A stretch of 32,419 nt of DNA from Minisyncoccota bacterium (GTDB lineage Bacteria; Patescibacteriota; Minisyncoccia; Minisyncoccales; Minisyncoccaceae). Position 1 is the stretch's first letter. Every line of letters starts with the position of its first letter. Positions 17,304 to 24,707 of this stretch are shown in pieces. Below the pieces are notes generated by a model. The model was not told the DNA's origin. It did not search any database and saw only the letters and a list, made by a program, of their open reading frames with translations. Where the stretch lies: the NCBI GenBank assembly GCA_028716905.1, contig JAQUOX010000005.1:1-32419 (forward strand), read 5' to 3'. Position numbers and translations under genes: made by a program.

Positions 17304-19081
17304 GAGCCGAAGACCTTCAAAAACACTTCTGGGGGAATCCTTACCTCTCCTTTTTCCCTTAGCTTCTTTTTACCCTCTTTTTGCTTTTCTAGCAACTTCC
17401 TCTTCCTGGTATAGTCCCCCCCGTACAAAGGAGCGGTAACGTCTTTTCTGGTGGCCTTGAGGGTTTCCCGGCTGATTATCTTTCCTCCGATTTTGCCCTG
17501 AATGGGAACGCTGAAGGACTGCTTGGGCAAAACTTCTTTCAGCTTTTCAACCATTTTCCTGGCTTCGGCATTGACCTTGCTCTGGGGCAAAATCCTGGAA
17601 AAGGCCTCTTCTTTCTTTCCGTTGATTAAAATCTCCAGCTTCACCAAATCTGCCTTGCAATAGCCGATTTCCTTAAAAGTCAAAGAGGAAAACCCCTGGG
17701 TGATGTTCAAAAGATTCTCATAAAACTTCCCGATTATCTCCCTCAAAGGCATTTCATATATGAGGAAGTAGCGGTTTTCGCCGAAGGGACGGGAATCAAC
17801 ATGTTTTCCTTCCAGGCCGTTGATGAACTCAAAAACCCGGCCCAAATAGGAAGAACCGATGATAATCCGCACCTCGGCCCAGGGCTCGGAAAAATTCTTA
17901 AAGCTTTCCGACCAGTTGACGGGATTGTAAATCAGCACTTCCTTTCCCTTGCCGTCTTCGGCCTTGAATAAAACCTGGGGCGAGCTGATTACCAGCCCCA
18001 GCCCGAACTCCCTTTTCATCCTTTCCATGGTGATTTCGGTATGAAGCGAACCCAAAAAGCCGCAAAGAAATCCCCGGCCGAAAACATGGAAGTTCTGCTG
18101 TTCAAAAAACAAAGCCGAGTCGTTCAATTTCAGCTTGGACAAGGCCGTTTTCAAAAGCTCGAAATCGTCCTGCTCTTTGGGGTACAAAGAAACAAAAATT
18201 TTGGGCTCCGGATTCTTGTACCCCGGCAAAGATTCAACCAGATTCTCTTCCCCGGCCAAAACAATGGTATCGCCGATTCTTATCTTTTCCGGGTCTTTTA
18301 TACCCGTGGCGATATAGCCGATTTCCCCGGACTTCAATTCCGAAACCGGAGTCATGCCCGGCTTGAAAACGCCCAGCTCCTTTACCGCTCCCTGGGCCTG
18401 GGAATTGATGAAATAAATCTTGTCGTTGGCTTTGATGCGGCCGTCAACTATCCTCATGTAGGAAACCACTCCCAAAAAGGAATCGTATTTGGAATCAAAA
18501 ATCAAGGCCCTGAGGGGTTTTTCCGAATTATCCTCGGCGTTCTCTATCCTTTCCACCGCTTCTTCCAAAAGCGAAGCGACGTTCTCTCCGGTCTTGGCCG
18601 ATATGGAAAAAATCTCTTCGTCTTTGAAATCCAGCAGCTCTTTGATTTCTTTTTTGACTTGTTCGGTCCTGGCCTGGGGCGAATCTATCTTGTTGATGGC
18701 CGGGATTATCGTCAGCCCTTCTTTCTTGGCCAAATCAAGGTTGGTAATGGTCTGGGCCTGAATGCCCTTGGTGGCGTCAACCAAAAGAATCGCTCCCTCA
18801 ACCGCGGCCAGGCTTCGGGAAACCTCATAGTTGAAATCAATGTGGCCGGGCGTATCAATCAGGTTTAAGATTATCTTTTCCCCTTTGGGGGAAGAATAAT
18901 CCATTCTCACCGGCGCCATCTTGATGGTAATGCCCTTTTCCCTTTCCAAATCCATGCTGTCCAGATATTGGGGCTTCATTTTGTCTTTTTTAATCGTTTC
19001 CGTGATTTCCAAAAGACGGTCGGCCAAAGTTGATTTGCCGTGGTCAATGTGACTGATAATGACAAAATTTTTAATCTTCAT
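17300..19081 (-). CDS. lepA: Elongation factor 4
   Basis: 593 aa; NFVIISHIDHGKSTLADRLLE, DSMDLEREKGITIK, LIDTPGHIDFNYEVSRSLAAVEGAILLVDATKGIQAQT, GFLGSLHTEITMERMKREFGL, YGGDYTRKRKLLEKQKEGKKK. Confidence 0.97.
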   Translation of the reverse strand: MKIKNFVIISHIDHGKSTLADRLLEITETIKKDKMKPQYLDSMDLEREKGITIKMAPVRMDYSSPKGEKIILNLIDTPGHIDFNYEVSRSLAAVEGAILLVDATKGIQAQTITNLDLAKKEGLTIIPAINKIDSPQARTEQVKKEIKELLDFKDEEIFSISAKTGENVASLLEEAVERIENAEDNSEKPLRALIFDSKYDSFLGVVSYMRIVDGRIKANDKIYFINSQAQGAVKELGVFKPGMTPVSELKSGEIGYIATGIKDPEKIRIGDTIVLAGEENLVESLPGYKNPEPKIFVSLYPKEQDDFELLKTALSKLKLNDSALFFEQQNFHVFGRGFLCGFLGSLHTEITMERMKREFGLGLVISSPQVLFKAEDGKGKEVLIYNPVNWSESFKNFSEPWAEVRIIIGSSYLGRVFEFINGLEGKHVDSRPFGENRYFLIYEMPLREIIGKFYENLLNITQGFSSLTFKEIGYCKADLVKLEILINGKKEEAFSRILPQSKVNAEARKMVEKLKEVLPKQSFSVPIQGKIGGKIISRETLKATRKDVTAPLYGGDYTRKRKLLEKQKEGKKKLREKGEVRIPPEVFLKVFGS

Positions 19082-20702
19082 TTCTTTTTGTTAAAAATTT
19101 CTTTAAAAATCCGCTTTCCTCCGTTCTCAGTATAAAAGTTGACAAAAGATAAATAGCCCCGGCAACAAGACAGACAAAACAAAACCAGATTAATTCCCCG
19201 AACAAAGGCAAAGACGACGGCCAGTGATTTAAAAGAAAAATTAAAAACAAAGACATAGCAACGGTTGAAGCCAATATCTTTAAGAAAGAAACCAGAACTT
19301 CTTTGAGCCCGAAATTGCCGACTTTGCGGCAAAACAAACAAATTAAAAAGAAAAATTCAAAAAGCAAACTGAAATTAAAAGCCAAAACCAGGCTTAAAAT
19401 CTTAATGTCGGCCAGAGCGACAAATCCGAAAACGTTTCTGATGATTTGCGAAAAGACATTGCCGTAAGAAGACAGGTTGACAAAGAAAAAGCAGAGGAAG
19501 GTATTAATCAGCACAAAAAAAAGAGAAATGACGGTGGGAGTTATGGAATCTTTTAAGCTGAAAAACCCCCTTAAGACAATCGGCACCAGGCATTGGGCCG
19601 AAGTGCTTAAAAAATACAAGCCCAGACAAGCGGCCGTAATCTCCACGGCACTGCCGCTAAAAGCACCCGTCTGAAAAACTATTTTCACAATCTGGTCTTT
19701 TAAAAAAAATATCAATATTCCCACGGGGAAAGAAAAATACAGGACGGAGGAAAAAACCATTCTGAACCTTTTCAAGTATTCTTCTTTTTCCCGGCCCGCC
19801 CATAATTTCGCCAAAGCGGGAAAAGCGGCCGTGGCGAAAGGAATGCCGATAACCCCGACTGGCAGATACCTTAAGTTATTGGAAAGGTTAAAAACGGAAA
19901 TCGCTCCCTCCCCTATACCCGAAGCGATAAGGGTGATGATGACAAAACTGAACTGGACGGAAGAGGAAGAAATAATCCGCGGGCCGATCAAGTAAAAAAA
20001 CTCTTTTATGGCTTTGTGGCCCAAGGAAAAAACCGCCCGGTAGCTGAAGCCGCTGTTTTTGGCTCCGGGAACCTGAATCAAAAAATGAAGGAAGGAGCCC
20101 AAGACCACCCCCAAACCGGCTCCGAAAACGCCCCAATACGGCGAAAGAAAAACAATGCCGAAAATAATCCCCAGGTTGTATAAAATGGGAGCCAGGGAAT
20201 AAGCCAGAAACAGATTAAAATAATTGAGAATAACCGTTAGAATAGAAGACAAGCCGAAAAAGAAAACGCTTAAGAAGACCAGCCGGGTCAGCTCGACGGT
20301 CTTGGCCTGGGCCAAAGCATCAAATCCCGGAGCGAGGTAAGAGACAAGCTGGGGCGTAAAAGCCACGAAAACGAAGAAGACCAAGAAATAGAGGACGAAA
20401 AAAAGATTCAAGACATAGTTCACTATTTTCCAGGCCTCTTCTTTGTCTCTCTTGAAATACTCGGAAAAAATGGGCAGAAAGGAAACGGTTATCCCTCCGG
20501 CGAAGATAATGCTGTAAATGAAATCAGGTATCCTGAAGGCGGTGAAATATATATCCAGGTCGATTGAAGCGCCGAAAAAACCGGCCAAGAACCGGTCTCT
20601 CAATAAGCCGAGAACGCGACTAATCAAAACGGAAACAACCATTATCAAGGTTGCCTTCTTGATGCCCGCCTGCCGGGAATTTAAAATGCTGCTTAAGCTC
20701 AT
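19071..20702 (-). CDS. murJ: Lipid II flippase MurJ (MviN family)
   Basis: About 543 aa polytopic; SVLISRVLGLLRDRFLAGFFGASIDLDIYFTAFRIPDFIYSIIFAGGITVSFLPIFSEYF; start set at ATG 20702, the ORF-track start 20708 being a TTG. Confidence 0.92.
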   Translation of the reverse strand: MSLSSILNSRQAGIKKATLIMVVSVLISRVLGLLRDRFLAGFFGASIDLDIYFTAFRIPDFIYSIIFAGGITVSFLPIFSEYFKRDKEEAWKIVNYVLNLFFVLYFLVFFVFVAFTPQLVSYLAPGFDALAQAKTVELTRLVFLSVFFFGLSSILTVILNYFNLFLAYSLAPILYNLGIIFGIVFLSPYWGVFGAGLGVVLGSFLHFLIQVPGAKNSGFSYRAVFSLGHKAIKEFFYLIGPRIISSSSVQFSFVIITLIASGIGEGAISVFNLSNNLRYLPVGVIGIPFATAAFPALAKLWAGREKEEYLKRFRMVFSSVLYFSFPVGILIFFLKDQIVKIVFQTGAFSGSAVEITAACLGLYFLSTSAQCLVPIVLRGFFSLKDSITPTVISLFFVLINTFLCFFFVNLSSYGNVFSQIIRNVFGFVALADIKILSLVLAFNFSLLFEFFFLICLFCRKVGNFGLKEVLVSFLKILASTVAMSLFLIFLLNHWPSSLPLFGELIWFCFVCLVAGAIYLLSTFILRTEESGFLKKFLTKRNED

Positions 20703-20729
20703 TGACAAATAAATTTATTCTGATATACT
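20702..20729 (+). promoter_or_regulatory. Sigma70-type promoter of an orphan plus-strand unit
   Basis: TTGACA (20702-20707)-16 nt-TATACT (20724-20729). Confidence 0.5.
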
Positions 20730-20735
20730 ACAAAT

Positions 20736-20788
20736 ACAGTATCGAGAAAGGGCGTCGACCGTTAGGACGATGGCCCTTTTTCTTTTTT
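20736..20788 (+). ncRNA. Candidate ~50-nt small RNA ending in an intrinsic terminator
   Basis: Begins about 7 nt after the -10 box; hairpin AAAGGGC (20747-20753)/GCCCTTT (20773-20779) with an inner CGTC/GACG option, then TTTTTCTTTTTT. Confidence 0.4.
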
Positions 20789-21547
20789 AGAAACACCGAA
20801 ATTTATTGGCAATCTTTGCTTGATGTCTTTATCTACAAAAATATTAAATATTCTATTCCTAAAACCGCTTGCGAAATCGCTTACTCCAATATTTTTTTTA
20901 ATAAAATCAACCAATTCTATTTTGTTTTTATCAAAATCTTTAGCTACTTTTGTAAATGTTTTTAAATCATAATTTATTGCCCCTATTAAAATATCTACTA
21001 TCTGTATCAGGTCGTTCCCTTTAGAATCAAATCTACAAACACCAGCCACAGCCAATCTATTCTGTTTTTCGTTTATTTTTCTTTTAACCTCTACTTCAAA
21101 ACGAATATTTTTAGGAGTAGTTATGTGGTCGGCCAATACTATTAAAATTTCGTTTGAGCTTAGGGTCGCTTCTATTAAACGAATGGATATCTGCTCGTAA
21201 GCAATCCATGGATTTAAACTAAATTCTTTTTGAAAATAAGTGCCTTCTTTATCTAAAGTATAAGAATAAAAATTAATACTTCTCGTGTCCAAAAAAGATT
21301 CTATGGCAAATTTTAAAAAACCGATATTTTTCCTTGATACTTTATTAAACTTCATTTCGTCGTGAAAATGAACTTTATTTCTTTGATAAAGCAATTTACT
21401 GTAAAGATAATAAGGCTGACTGCATTTTATAAGCCCAATAGTAAAAAACTTTTCTTTCGGGTTGGCCAAATTGCCGCTTTCGTCTAAAAAACAAAATTTA
21501 CTCCAAATTTCCTTATAGTCTTTCAATTTCAAATTTTGAGTATCCAT
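20762..21547 (-). CDS. DUF3800-like protein
   Basis: 261 aa; KFCFLDESGNL N-terminal motif, ILIVLADHITTPKN, KGNDLIQIVDILIGAINYDLK C-terminal motif; more AT-rich than neighbouring genes. Confidence 0.75.
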   Translation of the reverse strand: MDTQNLKLKDYKEIWSKFCFLDESGNLANPKEKFFTIGLIKCSQPYYLYSKLLYQRNKVHFHDEMKFNKVSRKNIGFLKFAIESFLDTRSINFYSYTLDKEGTYFQKEFSLNPWIAYEQISIRLIEATLSSNEILIVLADHITTPKNIRFEVEVKRKINEKQNRLAVAGVCRFDSKGNDLIQIVDILIGAINYDLKTFTKVAKDFDKNKIELVDFIKKNIGVSDFASGFRNRIFNIFVDKDIKQRLPINFGVSKKEKGPSS

Positions 21548-21556
21548 AACAATACT

Positions 21557-21585
21557 ATTATCTCATAATAATCTTCATTTTGCAA
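21557..21585 (-). promoter_or_regulatory. Sigma70-type promoter for DUF3800 gene (leaderless layout)
   Basis: Minus strand TTGCAA-17 nt-GATAAT; -10 box ends 9 nt before ATG at 21547. Confidence 0.5.
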
Positions 21586-21589
21586 AACC

Positions 21590-21618
21590 TTGACATTTAT
21601 AGCGATATTAGTTAAAAT
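21590..21618 (+). promoter_or_regulatory. rnpB: rnpB promoter
   Basis: TTGACA-17 nt-TAAAAT, 6 nt upstream of the inferred RNA 5' end. Confidence 0.75.
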
Positions 21619-21624
21619 TAATTG

Positions 21625-21952
21625 CCTTAATAAACCGAGTGACCGCTCCGATTCGGAGAGGAAAGTCCGAACTGCCATTCCTGATTAAAGGTCTAAAAAG
21701 CAGCGGGTAACGCCCGCCGTCAAGCTAATAACTTGATAGAGATGCGAACAGAGACGCTTCAATCAGAAATGATTGAGGAATCCTTCGGGATTAGCCTTGG
21801 AAGCGATTCCAAGGGTGAAACGGCTAAATTCTTGCCGGCAGCAAGAACAAACTCTGAAAAGAGAAAAAGTAGTTCGCTTGAGCCAAAGAGAAATCCTTGG
21901 CCTTAGACAGATGGTCGCTTAAAACAGAATTCGGCTTACGGGTTTATTAAGG
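21625..21952 (+). ncRNA. rnpB: RNase P RNA
   Basis: Conserved GAGGAAAGTCCG, CGGGTAACGCCCG, AAGGGTGAAACGG, GCAAGAACAAA, CGCTTGAG, CTTAGACAGATGGTCGCT, ACAGAATTCGGCTTACGG; P1 pairing CCTTAATAAACC/GGTTTATTAAGG. Confidence 0.95.
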
Positions 21953-21970
21953 TAAAACAATCATCAAGAG

Positions 21971-21995
21971 CACCCTTTTAATCAAGGGTGTTTTT
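21971..21995 (+). terminator. Intrinsic terminator of rnpB
   Basis: CACCCTT-TTAATC-AAGGGTG hairpin followed by TTTTT. Confidence 0.8.
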
Positions 21996-22853
21996 GTTGC
22001 TGGCTAAATTATTTTTGAATTCCGCTATTCGCGTACCGTATTCGTTACAACTCAATCCCCCGCTATCGTACAATCTATTCAAGCCGGAATAATAATTTTC
22101 TTGGATTTGGGAACTCGGAATAGCGGCGTTATATATCCGAACATCATCTATTAAACCGTTGAAATAAACCGGAGCGGCTATACTTCCGGTATATCCTATA
22201 CGAAACTCTTGAAAATTTCTGGCCTCAGCAAGTGATCCTTGTCCAGAATATTTCGTATTATTAACATATATTTTCATATTACTTCCGTCCCAAGAGCTAA
22301 CAATATAGTTCCAGTCTCCATAATTTAATGTTCCCACCATTAAATAATATCTATTAGATCCGTTATTAAATTGAAATCCAACATCTTGACCAGCGCTATG
22401 TCTTATATAAAGACCGTATGCGCCACTAAAGTTTGGGGTACCTATTATTCCCTCCTGTCCACTACTACCCATTGGTTTTATCCAAACACTTATTGTTATT
22501 GATTCTATTATGTTTAAACTGTTGCCAGCACCACAGCCGATAAAGTCCGAGCTTCCATTAAAAGCTAAACATTTTCCAGAAACGCACCCTGATTCTTGAA
22601 GGGTTGCTCCCGTTACTGTCCCATTATTTGTTCCCCATGAATCCGGTGTTTGGCCGGCATTAATTTCGTCTAACTTCCATTGGGACACTTTAGCCAACAA
22701 CAAAGAATTATCCACTGAATTAAGGAATACTTTTCCCTTGGTAATCGTAGCTTTGGAAGAAACTCCGGCCATGGAAACGATGATGAAAGCGGAAATGATT
22801 CCGATAATGACGATAACCACCAGTATTTCGATTAAAGTGAAGGACTTGTTCAT
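21978..22853 (-). CDS. Prepilin N-terminus fused to LamG-like domain (copy E)
   Basis: MNKSFTLIEILVVIVIIGIISAFIIVSMAGVSS, CVSGKCLAFNGSSDFIGCGAGNSLNIIESITISVWIKP, DWNYIVSSWDGSNMKIYVNN, FNGLIDDVRIYNAAIPSSQI. Confidence 0.88.
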   Translation of the reverse strand: MNKSFTLIEILVVIVIIGIISAFIIVSMAGVSSKATITKGKVFLNSVDNSLLLAKVSQWKLDEINAGQTPDSWGTNNGTVTGATLQESGCVSGKCLAFNGSSDFIGCGAGNSLNIIESITISVWIKPMGSSGQEGIIGTPNFSGAYGLYIRHSAGQDVGFQFNNGSNRYYLMVGTLNYGDWNYIVSSWDGSNMKIYVNNTKYSGQGSLAEARNFQEFRIGYTGSIAAPVYFNGLIDDVRIYNAAIPSSQIQENYYSGLNRLYDSGGLSCNEYGTRIAEFKNNLASNKNTLD

Positions 22854-22859
22854 TAATTA

Positions 22860-22887
22860 ATTATAATTCCAAACAAAAATTAAAACA
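22860..22887 (-). promoter_or_regulatory. Possible promoter for pilin-LamG copy E
   Basis: Minus strand TATAAT ending 6 nt before ATG at 22853; weak -35 TTGTTT at 16 nt. Confidence 0.4.
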
Positions 22888-23317
22888 AGCTTTTCCTTAA
22901 ATTCTCGTCTAAGGCCTGGTTGGCCAGCTTGTCCGCTTCCTTGTTCCGCTCCCTGGGAATGTGGACGAAATCAATCCTGCCGAACTCGGTTTTCAAATTC
23001 CAGATTTTCATAAACAACTCCTGCAGACCCTTTTCAACAATCTTGTAATTTCCGCTCATCTGCTTGACCAAAAGTTCGGAATCCGACTTGAATTCCACTT
23101 CTACTTTCTTCACCTTTTCTTTGCCCAAAAGAAGCTTCAATTTCTTCAAGGAAAAAATTATGGCTTCGTATTCGGCCTCGTTGTTGGTGACGCGCTCGCC
23201 CAAAAACTCGGCGTATTTCTTGATAACTTCCCCTTTTTCGTTGGAAACGACGACGCCGATAGAGCCCGGTCCGGGATTGCCCCTGGAAGCGCCGTCGGTA
23301 TTGACTGTTATTTTCAT
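22880..23317 (-). CDS. Ribonuclease HI-like protein
   Basis: Start set at MKITVNTDGASRGNPGPGSIGVVVSN (23317); NNEAEYEAIIFSLKKL, SDSELLVKQMSGNY, HIPRERNKEADKLANQALD. Confidence 0.92.
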   Translation of the reverse strand: MKITVNTDGASRGNPGPGSIGVVVSNEKGEVIKKYAEFLGERVTNNEAEYEAIIFSLKKLKLLLGKEKVKKVEVEFKSDSELLVKQMSGNYKIVEKGLQELFMKIWNLKTEFGRIDFVHIPRERNKEADKLANQALDENLRKSLF

Positions 23318-23319
23318 AA

Positions 23320-23347
23320 TTGACAATTGTTTATTATTTGTTATATT
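23320..23347 (+). promoter_or_regulatory. Promoter for 53-aa plus-strand ORF
   Basis: TTGACA-16 nt-TATATT, about 27 nt upstream of ATG. Confidence 0.6.
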
Positions 23348-23374
23348 ATACTCAGTTATTTGGAGGTATGAAAC

Positions 23375-23536
23375 ATGCCGGAAAAGCACGGAGAAGGAGG
23401 AACCGGAGAAAAACAGTATGACGGCCGATTCGTTGACGACGATATCGTCGATGCCGAAGGAAAGCAGAGAGAAGAAATCCAGAAGGCCGCCGAAGAGCTG
23501 AAACAAAAACCCCACAAGCCAATAATGATCTCATGA
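23375..23536 (+). CDS. Putative 53-aa acidic protein of unknown function
   Basis: MPEKHGEGGTGEKQYDGRFVDDDIVDAEGKQREEIQKAAEELKQKPHKPIMIS*; GGAGG (23362-23366) 8 nt before ATG; own promoter and terminator; missing from supplied ORF track. Confidence 0.65.
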   Translation: MPEKHGEGGTGEKQYDGRFVDDDIVDAEGKQREEIQKAAEELKQKPHKPIMIS

Positions 23537-23553
23537 TTGGCTTCTTTTATTTC
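23516..23553 (+). terminator. Intrinsic terminator after the 53-aa ORF, possibly bidirectional
   Basis: AAGCCAAT (23516-23523)...ATTGGCTT (23536-23543), then CTTTTATTTC; convergent DHH gene ends at 23547. Confidence 0.65.
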
Positions 23554-24707
23554 ATCCCGTCAAAATAATCAAGCAGGCATTTCTTGAACTTTTCAACGTT
23601 CTTGTTCTCAATGGTAAAACCGGCGGCCGGAGGATGTCCCCCGAAAGTCCTAAGCAAGTCCTTGCAACTTTCCATTGCCTTAACAGCATCTTTTCCTTTG
23701 GGCACCCTGACCGTGCCCCGGCTGAGCTCCTCATATTTTTGGTGCAAAAAAACCGGCTTTTCAAAACGACTGCACAATCTTGAAGCCACGGCTCCCAGGT
23801 ATTCAATGTTCCATTCGGGCGAACCCTCAAAAACCAAAGAACCGTTTAAAGATTTTCTGGTAATCTCATCAACCAGAGCGGATATTTCCCTGTGTTTTTG
23901 GTCGCTCTCCTCCAACAATTCCTTGGCCATGGTCTTGGCTTTTTCCAGGTCGCTTTCGATTAAAAAAGAATAAGCCACAACCGTATGGCCTTCCATTTTG
24001 GAAGAATTCAGGGCGCTGTTCACTTTTGAAATCCAGTCCCTTTTTGAATTGAAATCCTTGGGCTTGACAAAGGAGAATATGGCCTTAAAAGCCGGCCTTT
24101 CGCTGTTTTCAATATTGGCCAGGCCCTGGATGATAAACTCCTTGTTTTCCTCCGTCTCGGTCATCATGTCGGAAATGGTGGCCAGGGCCGTCAATTCCAA
24201 AAAGCTTTCTTTCAGCAACGACGGCATTTGTTTTTTCAAAATCTCTTCGGCCAGCCGAAAGGTGATTCCCGCGTTGGCGTATTCCTTAAAAACATGGGTT
24301 TCTCCTTTTTGTTTGGGGTCAACGACAATGTCCGCTTCGGGCAGGGCCCCGATGGGCTGGTGGTGGTCAACGATAACGACCGCCAGGCCGTTTTTTCTGG
24401 CCGTCTTTACTTCTTCAAAATTGGTAATGCCGCAATCAAGGGTTATGAGAAGCCCCCCCTTCTTGAATCGGGAAAGAATCACAGCCAACGCTTTTTCGTT
24501 CAGACCATATCCCTCTTCTTTTCTTTTCGGGAAAAAAACCGCTGTTTTTAAATGGTTTCTGCCTGATAAATTGTCTATCGTCTCTTTTAAAATCGTGGCT
24601 GAGGCGGTTCCGTCCAGGTCGGAATCGGCGAAGATGATTATCTGCTCTTTGTCTTCGGCCGCTTTCCTGATTCTGGCCGCCGCTTTTTCAATGTTTTTTA
24701 TTTTCAT
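23547..24707 (-). CDS. DHH/DHHA1 phosphoesterase, compact RecJ-like protein
   Basis: 386 aa; IIIFADSDLDGTASATIL, LITLDCGITN, VVIVDHHQP, GGHPPAAGFTIE. Confidence 0.87.
   Translation of the reverse strand: MKIKNIEKAAARIRKAAEDKEQIIIFADSDLDGTASATILKETIDNLSGRNHLKTAVFFPKRKEEGYGLNEKALAVILSRFKKGGLLITLDCGITNFEEVKTARKNGLAVVIVDHHQPIGALPEADIVVDPKQKGETHVFKEYANAGITFRLAEEILKKQMPSLLKESFLELTALATISDMMTETEENKEFIIQGLANIENSERPAFKAIFSFVKPKDFNSKRDWISKVNSALNSSKMEGHTVVAYSFLIESDLEKAKTMAKELLEESDQKHREISALVDEITRKSLNGSLVFEGSPEWNIEYLGAVASRLCSRFEKPVFLHQKYEELSRGTVRVPKGKDAVKAMESCKDLLRTFGGHPPAAGFTIENKNVEKFKKCLLDYFDGMK

Noticed and set aside
18041-18868. 275-aa plus-strand ORF
   Set aside because: Antisense to highly conserved lepA; composition looks like a mirror frame rather than a real protein.
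21625-21952. Possible tmRNA or riboswitch instead of RNase P RNA
   Set aside because: The conserved RNase P RNA blocks and P1 pairing are all present.
23318-23515. N-terminal extension of the RNase H ORF (MGFLFQLFGG...)
   Set aside because: RNase HI starts naturally at MKITVNTDGAS; the extension is antisense to the promoter and 53-aa plus-strand ORF.
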